Shown: positions 8,303 to 17,614, counted from the first letter of the stretch. The stretch is 49,442 bases of DNA from DATGLE01 sp035294325 (GCA_035294325.1 DATGLE010000005.1:1-49442); one strand, 5' to 3'. Notes: generated by a model from the letters alone, not told the origin. Numbers and translations: made by a program.

Positions 8303-9088
8303 TTACTGCGGTTTGTCGCCCTGCTCCCACCAGAGGCCCATGCGGGCGTCTGTACCACCATCCACATAGATGATCTGCCCGGTGATAAAATCGGCGCCAT
8401 CCGAGGCGAGGAAAGCGACCAGGGGTGCGACATCCTCCGGCAAGCCCACACGCCCGCAGGGAACCAGCGTATGACCGAACTCGCGCGTATAGCCTTCAAT
8501 CTCGTAGTAGCGTGGCACCTCGATCACGCCGGGGGCAACGGCGTTGACGCGGATATGCTGCGGAGCCAGTTCGATAGCCAGCTCGCGCGTAAAACCGTTG
8601 ATCGCACCTTTCGTAGCGCCATAGGCCGTGTGGCGCGGGAAGCCGTGACCGCCATGCTCCGATGAAATATTCACAATCACACCTCTTCCACGCTTGAGCA
8701 TATAGGGAACGGCCTGTTGCGCGCAGAAGAAATAGCCGCGCATATTGAGATCGAAGACCTCGTTGTAGACCTCCTCGCTGATCTTGAGGAAGTCATTGGC
8801 CCGTGTCACGCCGCCATTATTGACAAGGATATCCAGCCCGCCAAATTCCTGGGCTACCCGGTCCACCACCCGCCGGCACTCGCTCACCTGTCTCAGATCG
8901 CCCTGCACCGCCAGCGCGGTACCTCCCATGCGCCGGATCTCGCCTACCGCCTCCTCCGCCCCCTTCGCGCTATGAGCATAATGCAAGGCAACGGTTGCGC
9001 CCTGCCGCGCCAGTTCCAGCGCAATGCTGCGGCCAATCCCCATGCCCGCGCCCGTTACCAGGGCCATCCTTCCAGAAAGCGTACTCAT
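8303..9088 (-). CDS. Short-chain dehydrogenase/reductase
   Basis: A 261-aa classical SDR, likely NAD(P)-dependent. It shows the glycine-rich motif TGAGMGIG (residues 12-19), NNGG, a catalytic serine in VNISSEHG, and the YGATK Tyr-Lys pair. The downstream VAPGVIEVP segment and the C-terminal DGAD..GQIIYVDGGTD signature are those of 3-oxoacyl-ACP reductase / glucose-1-dehydrogenase-like SDRs. Start at 9088 is supported by AAGGAGA. It is the first gene of a two-gene operon with the LuxR regulator. The substrate cannot be set from sequence; a sugar or polyol is plausible given the neighbouring ara genes. Confidence 0.9.
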   Translation of the reverse strand: MSTLSGRMALVTGAGMGIGRSIALELARQGATVALHYAHSAKGAEEAVGEIRRMGGTALAVQGDLRQVSECRRVVDRVAQEFGGLDILVNNGGVTRANDFLKISEEVYNEVFDLNMRGYFFCAQQAVPYMLKRGRGVIVNISSEHGGHGFPRHTAYGATKGAINGFTRELAIELAPQHIRVNAVAPGVIEVPRYYEIEGYTREFGHTLVPCGRVGLPEDVAPLVAFLASDGADFITGQIIYVDGGTDARMGLWWEQGDKPQ

Positions 9089-9525
9089 GTCTTGACTCTT
9101 CTCCTTCTTATCTATGGCACACGCCTATGCGAGCGCCTGCGGCGCTCACGGGATAGAGTATGTGCGGCAAAGCCGCGCAAACGGGAAGGGCAAGCTCTTC
9201 CTACCCTGGCCTGTAACCATTCTATAATAATCAGGAAGGAACATCCAAAACAGAATCCATCCCATTCTTCCCCCGAATGCCTGTCGATTGTGCAATAATT
9301 TAATAGAGTGTGTTTGATCCGGGGCATCCTCGCTTTCTGGCGCTGCGCGAACGTTCGCCTCTTCTTGCCGGGCATTCCTGCGGCTGCGCCGCACAGGGGA
9401 TCTTGCCGGTGGTGAGGAACCGGCGAGCGCCGCAGGCGCGAGCAAGTCAGTGCGCCGGAAACCAGGCACCCTCGTACAAAGAAACCTTCTGGACGGCTGG
9501 ATTATGACCAGAGAAGGAGATATTT
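9089..9525. other. Gene-free stretch with repeat fragments
   Basis: Divergent region between the SDR operon and araB. It holds the 7-bp TGC-loop hairpin GAGCGCC-TGC-GGCGCTC (9131-9147), the inverted core GAGCGCCGCAGGCGCGAGC at about 9425, and the small hairpin with loop GGAAACCA at about 9450-9469. Promoters for both directions must be here but I cannot assign them with confidence. Confidence 0.6.
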
Positions 9526-11214
9526 ATGGATAAAGCAAACGCGAAATTTGTCGTTGGCGTCGATTTTGGCACAGAATCTGGCCGCGCCGTGCTGGTGGAT
9601 GCGAGCACGGGGCGTGAACTGGCGAGCAGCGTGCACCGGTATGCCAATGGAGTCATCGACGAGACGCTCCCCGGCACAACGATCCGCCTGGGCCACGACT
9701 GGGCGCTGCAAGATCCCAACGATTATCTCGAGGTATTTAAGCATGCCGTTCCCGCAGTGCTGACCGAAAGCCGCGTGAGTCCCGACGATGTGATCGGCAT
9801 CGGCATTGACTTCACCGCCTGCACCATGCTGCCAACCAGAGCCGATGGCACGCCGCTGTGTTTCCTACCAGAGTGGCGCAACCACCCCCACGCCTGGGTG
9901 AAGCTGTGGAAGCATCACGCCGCGCAGCCCGAAGCCAACAGGCTCAATCAGATCGCGCGCGAACTTGGCTACACCTTTCTGGACCGCTATGGGGGCAAGA
10001 TCAGTTCCGAATGGTTCTTCCCCAAAGCCTGGCAGATCCTCGACGAAGCGCCCGAAGTCTACGCCGCCGCCGACAGGCTGATCGAGGCCGCCGACTGGGT
10101 GGTCTGGCAGCTTACGGGCGAAGAGAAGCGCAATGAATGCACCGCCGGCTACAAAGCCATCTGGTCGAAGCAGGAGGGCTTCCCCCCGGACGCGTTCTTC
10201 AAAGCGCTTGATCCACGCATGGAGCACATCATCGACGAGAAGATGTCGCGCCGGCTCTATCCGCTGGGAGCACGGGCCGGCGGGCTGACTGAGGAGGCGG
10301 CGGGCTGGACCGGCCTGAACCCGGGCACGGCGGTGGCTATCGCCAATGTCGACGCCCACGTCGTCGTGCCGGCTGCCGGCGTACTCGGACCGGAGCAAAT
10401 GGTGAGCATCATGGGCACCTCCAACTGCCACATGCTGCTGGGTACGGAGCCGCGCAACGTGCCGGGCATCTGTGGCATCGTGCAGGACGGCATCATCCCT
10501 GGCTTCTCTGGCTTCGAGGCCGGGCAATCGGCGGTGGGCGACATTTTCGCCTGGTTCGTCGAGCACGGCGTCCCCGGCGACTACGAGCGCGAGGCCATGA
10601 GCCGCAGCCTGACGCTTCACCAGTACCTGGAGGAAAAAGCCGCGCTGCTCAAGCCGGGCGAGAGCGGCCTGCTGGCGCTGGACTGGTGGAACGGCAACCG
10701 CACGATCCTGGTCGATGTTGACCTGACGGGCCTGCTGCTCGGCATGACGCTGGCGACCAGGCCGGAGGAGATCTACCGCGCGCTGATCGAGTCCACGGCC
10801 TATGGCACGCGCATCATCATTGATAACTTCGAGGCCAACGGCGTGCCGGTCAGAGAGATCGTGGCAACGGGCGGCCTGCCCGGCAACAAACTGCTGATGC
10901 AGATCTATGCCGATGTCACTGGCCGCCCTATCCGCGTCATGCCGGCCAGCCAGGGATCGGCCTTCGGCTCGGCCATGCACGCCGCCGTGGCCGCCGGTGA
11001 GGAGGCTGGAGGCTATGCCTCGATCTTCGACGCCTCAAGGCATATGGCTCGCCTGGGCGAAGTTGCCTACAGGCCCATTCCCCAGAACCAGCCCATCTAC
11101 GAGCGCCTGTATCAAGAATATGTCACCCTGCACGACTACTTTGGGCGTGGTGCAAACGATGTTATGAAGCGTCTGAAAAACCTTAAACAGGAGGTCACAA
11201 CTCAATCCCATTAA
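9526..11214 (+). CDS. araB: L-ribulokinase
   Basis: FGGY-family kinase of 562 aa that phosphorylates L-ribulose with ATP. The N-terminal phosphate-binding motif is VGVDFGTESGRAVLVD, and FTACTMLP, WKHHAAQPEA and the GGKISSEWFFPK segment are typical of AraB rather than xylulokinase or glycerol kinase. The C-terminal ATP-binding half shows SIMGTSNCHM and ATGGLPGNKLLMQIYADVTG. Length agrees with the E. coli enzyme (566 aa). ATG 9526 is preceded by AGAAGGAGATATTT. First gene of an araB-araD-araA set on the plus strand, separated by repeat-bearing spacers of about 270 and 180 bp. Confidence 0.96.
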   Translation: MDKANAKFVVGVDFGTESGRAVLVDASTGRELASSVHRYANGVIDETLPGTTIRLGHDWALQDPNDYLEVFKHAVPAVLTESRVSPDDVIGIGIDFTACTMLPTRADGTPLCFLPEWRNHPHAWVKLWKHHAAQPEANRLNQIARELGYTFLDRYGGKISSEWFFPKAWQILDEAPEVYAAADRLIEAADWVVWQLTGEEKRNECTAGYKAIWSKQEGFPPDAFFKALDPRMEHIIDEKMSRRLYPLGARAGGLTEEAAGWTGLNPGTAVAIANVDAHVVVPAAGVLGPEQMVSIMGTSNCHMLLGTEPRNVPGICGIVQDGIIPGFSGFEAGQSAVGDIFAWFVEHGVPGDYEREAMSRSLTLHQYLEEKAALLKPGESGLLALDWWNGNRTILVDVDLTGLLLGMTLATRPEEIYRALIESTAYGTRIIIDNFEANGVPVREIVATGGLPGNKLLMQIYADVTGRPIRVMPASQGSAFGSAMHAAVAAGEEAGGYASIFDASRHMARLGEVAYRPIPQNQPIYERLYQEYVTLHDYFGRGANDVMKRLKNLKQEVTTQSH

Positions 11215-11266
11215 AGGGGGGGGCTGATAGCAAGCTCCTTCGCGCGCTCGCGCCTGCGGTGCTCGC

Positions 11267-11327
11267 GGGTAGAGTGTGTTGTGTGAAAAATGCGCTGCGC
11301 GCATTTTTCACACAACACACTCTACCC
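11267..11327. repeat. 29-bp perfect inverted repeat with TGC triloop
   Basis: Arms 11267-11295 and 11299-11327. The apex AATGCGC-TGC-GCGCATT is the same as at 1277 and 1564 but the outer arm sequence is different. It lies between araB and araD and could weaken readthrough. Confidence 0.95.
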
Positions 11328-11426
11328 ATTACGCCGCGGAGCCATGCAAACGTCGGCCAGAGAGGGTGAGCAGGTTGTGTATCAGACACCCTCTCGCCAG
11401 GACGAGCGCCGCGGGCGCAGGCCAGT

Positions 11427-11452
11427 GAGAATGCTGAGAATCGGGCATTCTC
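11427..11452 (+). repeat. Small hairpin with GAGAATCG loop upstream of araD
   Basis: Stem GAGAATGC/GCATTCTC with a T-G closing pair and loop GAGAATCG, 37 bp before the araD start codon. It follows the core motif GAGCGCCGCGGGCGC (11404), the same order as at 1624-1670. A decayed second copy (GTGTATCAGACACC) is at about 11377. Confidence 0.55.
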
Positions 11453-11488
11453 ATAAAGGGAAAGATTCAATAACAAGGAGATCCTATT

Positions 11489-12133
11489 ATGCTTGAACAA
11501 TTGAAGGAACAGGTCTGGAAGCTGCACCTGGAATTGCCAAAGAACGGCCTCGTAACCTGGACGGGCGGCAACGTCAGCGCCCGCGATCCAGAGAGCGGGC
11601 TGGTCGTCATCAAGCCCAGTGGCATCCTCTACGAGGAACTGCGGCCAGAGGATCACGTCGTCGTGAACCTGGACGGGGAGATCGTCGAAGGGAAACTCAA
11701 ACCCTCTTCGGACACAGCCAGCCACCTCTATATTTATCGCCACCGGCCCGATGTCAACGGCGTCGTCCACACACACTCCTGCTACGCCACCGCCTTCGCC
11801 GCGCTGGGCCGGCCCATCCCGGTCTATCTGACCGCCACTGCCGACGAATTCGGCGGCCCGATCCCCTGCGCGGGCTTTGCCCTGATCGGCGGCGAGGAGA
11901 TCGGGAAGCAGGTTGTTGAGCACATCGGCGCCTCGCCTGCGGTGCTCTTGAAGAATCACGGCGTCTTCACCATCGGCCCCAGCGCGCGCGATGCAGTCAA
12001 AGCGGCGGTAATGGTAGAAGACACGGCGCGCACGGTATGGCTCGCGCTCCAGCTCGGCCAGCCCGACGAGATCGCCCCGGCGGATGTCGCCAGCCTGCAC
12101 CGCCGCTACACCGAAGTCTACGGGCAAAAATAG
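11489..12133 (+). CDS. araD: L-ribulose-5-phosphate 4-epimerase
   Basis: Class II aldolase/AraD-fold zinc enzyme, 214 aa, interconverting L-ribulose-5-phosphate and D-xylulose-5-phosphate. Visible motifs are TWTGGNVSARD and KPSGI for phosphate binding, SSDTASHL (the Asp that epimerases have where aldolases carry Glu), and the zinc ligands in HTHS. A later His lies in LKNHGVFTIG, and the C-terminus YTEVYGQK resembles the E. coli end YYGQ. It is somewhat shorter than E. coli AraD (231 aa). Start ATG 11489 has AAGGAG 8 nt upstream. With AraA and AraB it completes L-arabinose use. Confidence 0.94.
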   Translation: MLEQLKEQVWKLHLELPKNGLVTWTGGNVSARDPESGLVVIKPSGILYEELRPEDHVVVNLDGEIVEGKLKPSSDTASHLYIYRHRPDVNGVVHTHSCYATAFAALGRPIPVYLTATADEFGGPIPCAGFALIGGEEIGKQVVEHIGASPAVLLKNHGVFTIGPSARDAVKAAVMVEDTARTVWLALQLGQPDEIAPADVASLHRRYTEVYGQK

Positions 12134-12143
12134 CAGTCTCTTC

Positions 12144-12292
12144 TGTCCTGGCTACTTAACCCGATGTGCATGTTCTGTGTGCCTGCGGCGCGCTTTATGA
12201 GTGAAGCCTGCGAGCGGGGCGCCCTGCCCACAGACTTCACTCCCAGGCGAAGCGTGCAGCGGTGAGCCGTCAGGAAGATGTGTACACAACAT
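12144..12292. repeat. Decayed composite repeat between araD and araA
   Basis: Begins CTACTTAACCCGATGTGCATG, related to the 3950 repeats, and ends with CAGCGGTGAGCCGTCAGGAA, the reverse complement of TTCCTGACGGCTCACCGCTG at about 3865. The middle (12199-12242) is a quasi-palindrome GAGTGAAG...CTTCACTC in which the arms differ mainly by transitions. It reads as an older copy of the perfect hairpin units. Confidence 0.7.
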
Positions 12293-12317
12293 TATTTAAG
12301 TACATGGGAGGAAACGC

Positions 12318-13829
12318 ATGAACATAGATCTCAAACAGTTCGACGTATGGTTTGTCACCGGAAGCCAGCACCTTTACGGCCCCGAGACACTTGAGAAGGT
12401 GGCCGAGCATGCGCAGGAGATCGCCCGCTCGCTTGCGCACTCACCGCACATTCCTGTCAATGTCGTTGTCAAGCCGGTACAGACCGGGCCCGAATCGATC
12501 CATCGCCTCTGTCTGGAAGCCAACGCCGACGACACATGCGTCGGCCTGATTACCTGGATGCACACCTTCTCGCCGGCCAGAATGTGGATCGCTGGCCTGG
12601 GCGCCCTGCAAAAGCCTTTCGCGCACCTGCACACGCAGTATAACCGCGAGATCCCCTGGTCGGAGATCGACATGGATTTCATGAACCTGAATCAGTCGGC
12701 ACACGGGGACCGCGAATTTGGCTTCATCACCAGCCGGATGCACCTGAGACGCAAAGTCGTCGTGGGCTACTGGCAGGACGACGACGTTCAGAGCAGCCTG
12801 GGAGCGTGGGCGCGCGCCGCCTGCGCCTGGCACGATGCGCAGGGAGCGAAGATTGCCCGTTTTGGCGACAACATGCGTCACGTCGCCGTCACCGAGGGCG
12901 ACAAGGTGGAGGCACAGATCCGGCTGGGCTATAATGTCATCGCACACGGCGTCGGCGACCTCGTGCAGTACGTGAACCAGGTGACGGACGCCGAGATCAA
13001 TCAGCTTGTCAGGGAGTACAGCGAGCAGTACGAGGTGGTGCCGTCTCTGCGCAGCGGCGGCGAGCAGCATCAAGCTCTGCGCGAGGGCGCGCGTATCGAG
13101 CTTGGCCTGCGACACTTTCTCACCGATGGCGATTACAAAGGCTTCACCACCAACTTCGAGGACCTGCACGGCCTTGTCCAGCTTCCCGGTCTCTCCGTCC
13201 AGCGCTTGATGGCCGAAAACTACGGCTTCGGTGCGGAGGGCGACTGGAAGACGGCGGCACTCGTGCGCGCCATGAAGGTGATGAGCGCGGGCCTCGATGG
13301 CGGCACCTCCTTCATGGAGAACTACACCTATCACCTGAGCCAGAATGGGATGAAGGAACTGGGCGCACACATGCTGGAGATCTGCCCGACGATTACCAGG
13401 CAGAAGCCCTCGCTGGAGATCCATCCCCTCTCTATTGGCGGCAAGGCCGATCCGGTGCGACTGGTCTTCGATGCCGAGCCAGGGCCAGCCATCAATGCCT
13501 CGGTAATGGATATGGGCAATCGCTTCCGCCTGCTCGTCAATGCGATAGACGTGGTGCCAAAGGATGAGCCGCTGCCGAAACTGCCGGTAGCCAGAGCCTT
13601 ATGGGTTCCCCGGCCCGACCTCAGGACGGCGGCCACGGCCTGGATCCTTGCCGGGGGCGCGCACCATACCGGCTTCAGCCAGGCGCTCACCGCCGAGCAC
13701 ATGGAGGACTTCGCGGAGATAGCCGGCATGGAATTCCTGCTCATCGATAAGAATACCACCGTGTCGTCCTTCAAGAAGGAACTGCGCTGGAACGATCTGT
13801 ACTACCTGCTGGCTCACGGCTTGCGCTAA
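12318..13829 (+). CDS. araA: L-arabinose isomerase
   Basis: 503-aa isomerase converting L-arabinose to L-ribulose, a manganese-dependent cytoplasmic enzyme. Recognisable AraA signatures are VWFVTGSQHLYG at the N-terminus, TWMHTFSPARMWI, LHTQYNREIPW, MDFMNLNQSAHGDREFG, and the metal/substrate residues in SFMENYTYHL, LEIHPLSIGGKADPVR and the C-terminal GGAHHTGFSQAL. Length matches E. coli AraA (500 aa). ATG 12318 follows TGGGAGGAAACGC. Gene order here is B, D, A. Confidence 0.97.
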   Translation: MNIDLKQFDVWFVTGSQHLYGPETLEKVAEHAQEIARSLAHSPHIPVNVVVKPVQTGPESIHRLCLEANADDTCVGLITWMHTFSPARMWIAGLGALQKPFAHLHTQYNREIPWSEIDMDFMNLNQSAHGDREFGFITSRMHLRRKVVVGYWQDDDVQSSLGAWARAACAWHDAQGAKIARFGDNMRHVAVTEGDKVEAQIRLGYNVIAHGVGDLVQYVNQVTDAEINQLVREYSEQYEVVPSLRSGGEQHQALREGARIELGLRHFLTDGDYKGFTTNFEDLHGLVQLPGLSVQRLMAENYGFGAEGDWKTAALVRAMKVMSAGLDGGTSFMENYTYHLSQNGMKELGAHMLEICPTITRQKPSLEIHPLSIGGKADPVRLVFDAEPGPAINASVMDMGNRFRLLVNAIDVVPKDEPLPKLPVARALWVPRPDLRTAATAWILAGGAHHTGFSQALTAEHMEDFAEIAGMEFLLIDKNTTVSSFKKELRWNDLYYLLAHGLR

Positions 13830-13859
13830 ACACGGCTTGCACTAAAAGGGAAGGACAGC

Positions 13860-15575
13860 GTGGATATTGCACGTTTCGCGCCGGAGCAGCGCGCACAGAC
13901 ATTACGCAGCATGGCGCAGCAGACGTTTGACGTGATCGTGATTGGAGGCGGAGCAACCGGGGCCGGCACGGCGCTGGATGCCAGCAGTCGCGGCCTGAGC
14001 GTGGCGCTACTCGAAGCGCGCGACCTCGCCGGCGGCACCTCCTCGCGATCAGGCAAGACGCTGCACGGCGGCCTGCGCTACCTGAAGCAGTTCGATTTCG
14101 CGCTGGTCCGGCAGGCAGCGCATGAGCGCAATCTCATGGTTGACCGGCTCTGCCCGCACCTTACCAGGCCAGCGCCCTTTCTGCTGCCGCTGGTCCATCA
14201 GGGATGGGAGCGTGTGTACCTGGGATCGGGCGTGCTGCTCTACGACCTGCTCGGCGGGCGGCGTCCGCCAGAGTTGCCGCATCACCGGCACCTCACGAAG
14301 CGGGGTGCGCTGCGCGAAATGCCCGCGCTCCACGCCGGGCGTATCAGCGGCGCGCTGCAATACTACGATGTCATCTTCGATGACGCACGCCATACACTGA
14401 CGCTCGCACGCACCGCCGCGCAATACGGCGCGCTTATCGCAACGCGCACCGAAGTTACCGGCATGCTTTTCGATGGCAAGCGCGTGGCTGGCGTGAAGGC
14501 GCGAGACCGCGAGACCGGCGAAGCACTGGAGGTACGCGCTCGCTGCGTCATCAACGCTACGGGCGCCTGGGCGGATCTCGTTCAGAAACTGGCCGGCAGG
14601 CCGGCGGCGGCGGTTCGGCCCGCGAAGGGCGTGCATTTCCTCGTGCCCGGCGAGCGCATTGACTCGCGTACCGGCCTGATCGCTCCCACCGCTGATAACG
14701 TGCTCGTCGTGCGTCCCTGGGGAGCATACTGGATTATCGGTACAACCGACACACCCTGGAACTATGATCGCTCCAGGCCCGTAGCCAGCGCCGGGGATAT
14801 TGATTACCTGCTCGCGGAGGTCAATAAGTGGCTGAAGACACCCCTCGCACGCGATGACATTCTCGGCGTGTATGCCGGTGTGCGCCCGCTGCTTGGCGGC
14901 AAGAGTACGGACACCGTTGCGCTGCGCCGCGACCATGCTGTGCTGACAGGGCCGGAGGGCCTGTTCACGATCACGGGCGGCAAATACACGACGTATCGCA
15001 TAATGGCAAAGGACGTTATGGACACGGCTGCCCGCACACTGGGGAGCGCGGTCCCGCCGTCCGTCACCGCCGTGACGCCGCTGCTGGGGGCCGACGGCTG
15101 GCATATCCTGCAAAACCAGCGCGAGCGGCTGGCCGCGACAACCGGTCTTGAGCCGCGCCAGATCGACCATCTGCTGGGACGCTACGGCTCGCTGGTCAGC
15201 GAGATCTTCGCGCTGCTCGCCAGTCGCCCGGCGCTCAGGCGGCCAATCGAGGGCGCGCCGGAGTATCTGGAGGTCGAGGCGCTTTACGCCGCCAGCCACG
15301 AGGGCGCGCTCCATCTTCCAGACGTGCTTGAGCGCCGCACGCATATCGCCATCGAAACGCCGGATCGCGGGCTGATCGCCTCGCGCCGCGTCGCCCAACT
15401 GATGGGCGAGGCGCTGGGGTGGGATGCAGACCGCTGTCAGCAGGAGGTCGAGCGCTACGCCGCTCGGGTCGAGGCTGACCGGCGCGCCGAACAGGCACCC
15501 GACGACGCGGCAGCGGTTGCCACACACCAATCTCTTTTCGCACATTTTTATCATGACAATGACAACTATGCGTAG
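13860..15575 (+). CDS. glpD: FAD-dependent glycerol-3-phosphate dehydrogenase
   Basis: 571-aa membrane-associated flavoenzyme oxidising sn-glycerol-3-phosphate to dihydroxyacetone phosphate. The GTG start at 13860 follows AAGGGAAGG, 30 bp after araA, so co-transcription is likely. FAD-binding motif FDVIVIGGGATGAGTALDA, then the GlpD signatures LLEARDLAGGTSSRSGK and LHGGLRYL. Later come GVHFLVP, NVLVVRPWGAYWIIGTTDT and GVRPLLGG, with FTITGGKYTTYR near the active site. A C-terminal cap domain is present. No glpF or glpK is nearby; its place after the ara genes may serve triose-phosphate redox balance, which is inference. Confidence 0.93.
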   Translation: MDIARFAPEQRAQTLRSMAQQTFDVIVIGGGATGAGTALDASSRGLSVALLEARDLAGGTSSRSGKTLHGGLRYLKQFDFALVRQAAHERNLMVDRLCPHLTRPAPFLLPLVHQGWERVYLGSGVLLYDLLGGRRPPELPHHRHLTKRGALREMPALHAGRISGALQYYDVIFDDARHTLTLARTAAQYGALIATRTEVTGMLFDGKRVAGVKARDRETGEALEVRARCVINATGAWADLVQKLAGRPAAAVRPAKGVHFLVPGERIDSRTGLIAPTADNVLVVRPWGAYWIIGTTDTPWNYDRSRPVASAGDIDYLLAEVNKWLKTPLARDDILGVYAGVRPLLGGKSTDTVALRRDHAVLTGPEGLFTITGGKYTTYRIMAKDVMDTAARTLGSAVPPSVTAVTPLLGADGWHILQNQRERLAATTGLEPRQIDHLLGRYGSLVSEIFALLASRPALRRPIEGAPEYLEVEALYAASHEGALHLPDVLERRTHIAIETPDRGLIASRRVAQLMGEALGWDADRCQQEVERYAARVEADRRAEQAPDDAAAVATHQSLFAHFYHDNDNYA

Positions 15576-15696
15576 CCCGATCGGTAACACTCATCATCGC
15601 GCTGAGGTGTATTCTACAGATCCATGAAGCGCGATAAACCACGCGGCTACTCATAATTAAAAGTACTCTGAGCAATTATTATTAAAGGAGTTTATC

Positions 15697-16566
15697 ATGC
15701 AGATTGTGCGCTACAGGTCTACCTCCGGCGCTATCGTGCTGGGGCTGATCGCCAATGGTCAGCCGCGCGGCCAGTTCTCCGGCGTGGAGACACCAGCGTT
15801 ACGCGACCTGCTCGCCCTGCGGGCCGACGCCTTCCGCGCACGCGTCGAAACTGTGGCACGAGCGGGGGCCGCAGCGCAGCCATCAGGAGACATGCTCGCG
15901 CCGATAGATGGTGACACCGAGGTATGGGCCGCTGGCGTTACCTATACGCGCTCAATGAGCGCGCGCATGGAGGAGAGCGAGACGCCCGATATCTACGCGA
16001 AAGTCTACGACGCCGCGCGGCCCGAACTGTTCTTCAAAGCCACACCGCGCCGCGTCTCCGGCCCCGGCGCGCCCATCGTCGTGCGCGCGGATTCGCACTG
16101 GGACGTGCCGGAGCCGGAACTGGCAATCGTCGTCAACGCGCATGGCGAGACCGTCGGCTACACCATCGCCAACGATGTCAGTTCGCGCAGCATCGAGGGC
16201 GAGAACCCGCTCTATCTGCCCCAGGCAAAGGTCTACGCCGGCGCCTGCGCGCTCGGCCCCGGCATCACGCCGGCCTGGGAGATCCAGGATCCCTACAACC
16301 TCGCGATCCGCATGCATATCGAGCGCGGAGGAGTGGTACACTGGGAGGGCGAGACCAGTACGCATGAACTGCACCGCCGCCTCGATGAACTCGTCGCGTA
16401 CCTCTTCCGCCAGGATGAATTTCCCGGCGGCGTGATCCTCTGTACCGGCACCGCGCTCGTTCCTGATCCGCCCTTTACGCTGGAGGCCGGCGACGTGGTG
16501 CATATCAGCATCGATCAGCTCGGCACACTGAGCAACCCCGTCGTGCGTGGCAAGCCAGTAAATTAA
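15697..16566 (+). CDS. Fumarylacetoacetate hydrolase family enzyme, possible 2-keto-3-deoxy-sugar-acid dehydratase
   Basis: 289-aa FAH-fold enzyme. The metal-binding acids lie in WDVPEPELAIVV, followed by the family motif NDVSSRSIEGENP, the lysine-bearing KVYAGACALGPGI, and the C-terminal GVILCTGTALVP. The N-terminal segment GVTYTRSMSARMEES resembles the KdaD/XylX branch, which dehydrates 2-keto-3-deoxy-pentonates in oxidative pentose routes. The ara genes upstream support a sugar-acid role, but no aldose dehydrogenase or pentonate dehydratase is in the window. ATG 15697 follows AAAGGAG. Substrate assignment is inference; a generic acylpyruvase remains possible. The stop codon lies inside the following hairpin. 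Confidence 0.85.
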   Translation: MQIVRYRSTSGAIVLGLIANGQPRGQFSGVETPALRDLLALRADAFRARVETVARAGAAAQPSGDMLAPIDGDTEVWAAGVTYTRSMSARMEESETPDIYAKVYDAARPELFFKATPRRVSGPGAPIVVRADSHWDVPEPELAIVVNAHGETVGYTIANDVSSRSIEGENPLYLPQAKVYAGACALGPGITPAWEIQDPYNLAIRMHIERGGVVHWEGETSTHELHRRLDELVAYLFRQDEFPGGVILCTGTALVPDPPFTLEAGDVVHISIDQLGTLSNPVVRGKPVN

Positions 16567-16623
16567 CCCGGCTGCATGGTGTTGTACGCCTGCGGCGCAC
16601 AACACCATGCAGCCGGGTTAATT
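16561..16623. terminator. 25-bp perfect inverted repeat between convergent genes, likely bidirectional terminator
   Basis: Arms 16561-16585 and 16599-16623 are perfectly complementary. The loop ACGCCTGCGGCGC contains the CGCC-TGC-GGCG core. The left arm includes the stop codon of the FAH gene (16564-16566), and the stop of the convergent dioxygenase gene is at 16626, so the hairpin fills the whole gap. Confidence 0.8.
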
Positions 16624-16625
16624 AT

Positions 16626-17531
16626 TTATAGCCTATCGCCTACATAATAATCGTGCGCCCAGCGTTGATCGATCTTCTCACGCATAAGCTGGTAGCGCAC
16701 ATCCGTAGAGAGGCGCATACGCCTCTGAGCGTCGGTATTGACGGTTGAGGCGTGGATGATATAGGGGCTATGTATCACCATATCGCCGGCCTCGTAGTCG
16801 GCGATCAACCAGCGCCCATCGATCATACCGGCGAGCGCGGGCAGGTCCTTGCTCACCCAGCCTCCGCTTGCCATATTCTTATTGTAGGCGCTGATACGCT
16901 CTTCCGGCGGCAGTTCGGCGTTCTTCGCTGTGAAATCGGCCTCCATCTTGCGGCCCAGTGCATCTGATCCTTCAAGGTACGTCAGGCCCCCCATTTCTAC
17001 CGGCGTATCCCCGAAGGGGATCCAGCTCGTGCAGATCTGGTCCGTTCCGGCACGCAGGTAGATCAGGTCGTAATGGCCGCCGGTACAGGTCGGCTCTTCA
17101 GGTACGGTAAAGCGCACGATTTTGCGCCGGTGCAGATAAATCTCGCCGCCCAGAAACTCTTCATAGAAGCCCAGGATGCGGGGACTCTCGCAAAATGCCA
17201 CATACGCGGGTAAACGCGCAGCCTCCATCCAGATCTGATGAATGGTCTCGCTCGACAGCGCTTTGCCAGAGTAAATGCCATCAACGGGATCGCTGCCGGG
17301 AGCCAGGAAGCCCGTATCCGCGAAATGCTCAAAAAAATTGCGGCGTATTGCGAGCACCTCCTCGCGCGGGAAAAAGCCTTTCAGCCAGAGATATCCCTGG
17401 GAGCGGAATTTCTCCCTGAGCGTCTTCATTGACTCACCCGCAGCGGTTGGCTCCAGCCAGCCCAACCGGCGCGGATCGCTCGAAAGCTGAAACCCGTTAC
17501 TCATCAGTGGTTGTGTAAGTGTACGACGCAT
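16626..17531 (-). CDS. Phytanoyl-CoA dioxygenase family protein
   Basis: Fe(II)/2-oxoglutarate-dependent oxygenase of 301 aa from ATG 17531, preceded by GGAAAG; a longer form from 17576 is less likely. The iron ligands are the HxD of GGHYDLIYLRAG and the distal His in MVIHSPYIIHASTVN. The Arg of RRMRLSTDVRYQ contacts 2-oxoglutarate. Near the N-terminus, SQGYLWLKGFFPREEVLAIR matches the PhyH family. Substrates range over lipids, sugars and natural products. Neighbouring FAH enzyme and sugar-binding protein hint at a carbohydrate-derived or secondary metabolite, but this is unproven. Confidence 0.88.
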   Translation of the reverse strand: MRRTLTQPLMSNGFQLSSDPRRLGWLEPTAAGESMKTLREKFRSQGYLWLKGFFPREEVLAIRRNFFEHFADTGFLAPGSDPVDGIYSGKALSSETIHQIWMEAARLPAYVAFCESPRILGFYEEFLGGEIYLHRRKIVRFTVPEEPTCTGGHYDLIYLRAGTDQICTSWIPFGDTPVEMGGLTYLEGSDALGRKMEADFTAKNAELPPEERISAYNKNMASGGWVSKDLPALAGMIDGRWLIADYEAGDMVIHSPYIIHASTVNTDAQRRMRLSTDVRYQLMREKIDQRWAHDYYVGDRL

Positions 17532-17564
17532 GAATGCGACTTCTTTCCAGGTGTCATTTTTACC

Positions 17565-17614
17565 GGGCGAGGACAAGCCCTGCCCCTACGGGCGAGGGCA
17601 AGCCTGGCCCCTAC
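17565..17614. repeat. Imperfect tandem repeat, 2 x 25 bp
   Basis: GGGCGAGGACAAGCCCTGCC... at 17565-17589 is repeated with two changes as GGGCGAGGGCAAGCCTGGCC... at 17590-17614, each ending in CCCCTAC. It sits between the dioxygenase start and the stop of the sugar-binding protein gene. Confidence 0.85.

Noticed and set aside
14049..15590. 513-aa open frame on the minus strand
   Set aside because: Antisense to glpD, whose FAD and active-site motifs are complete.
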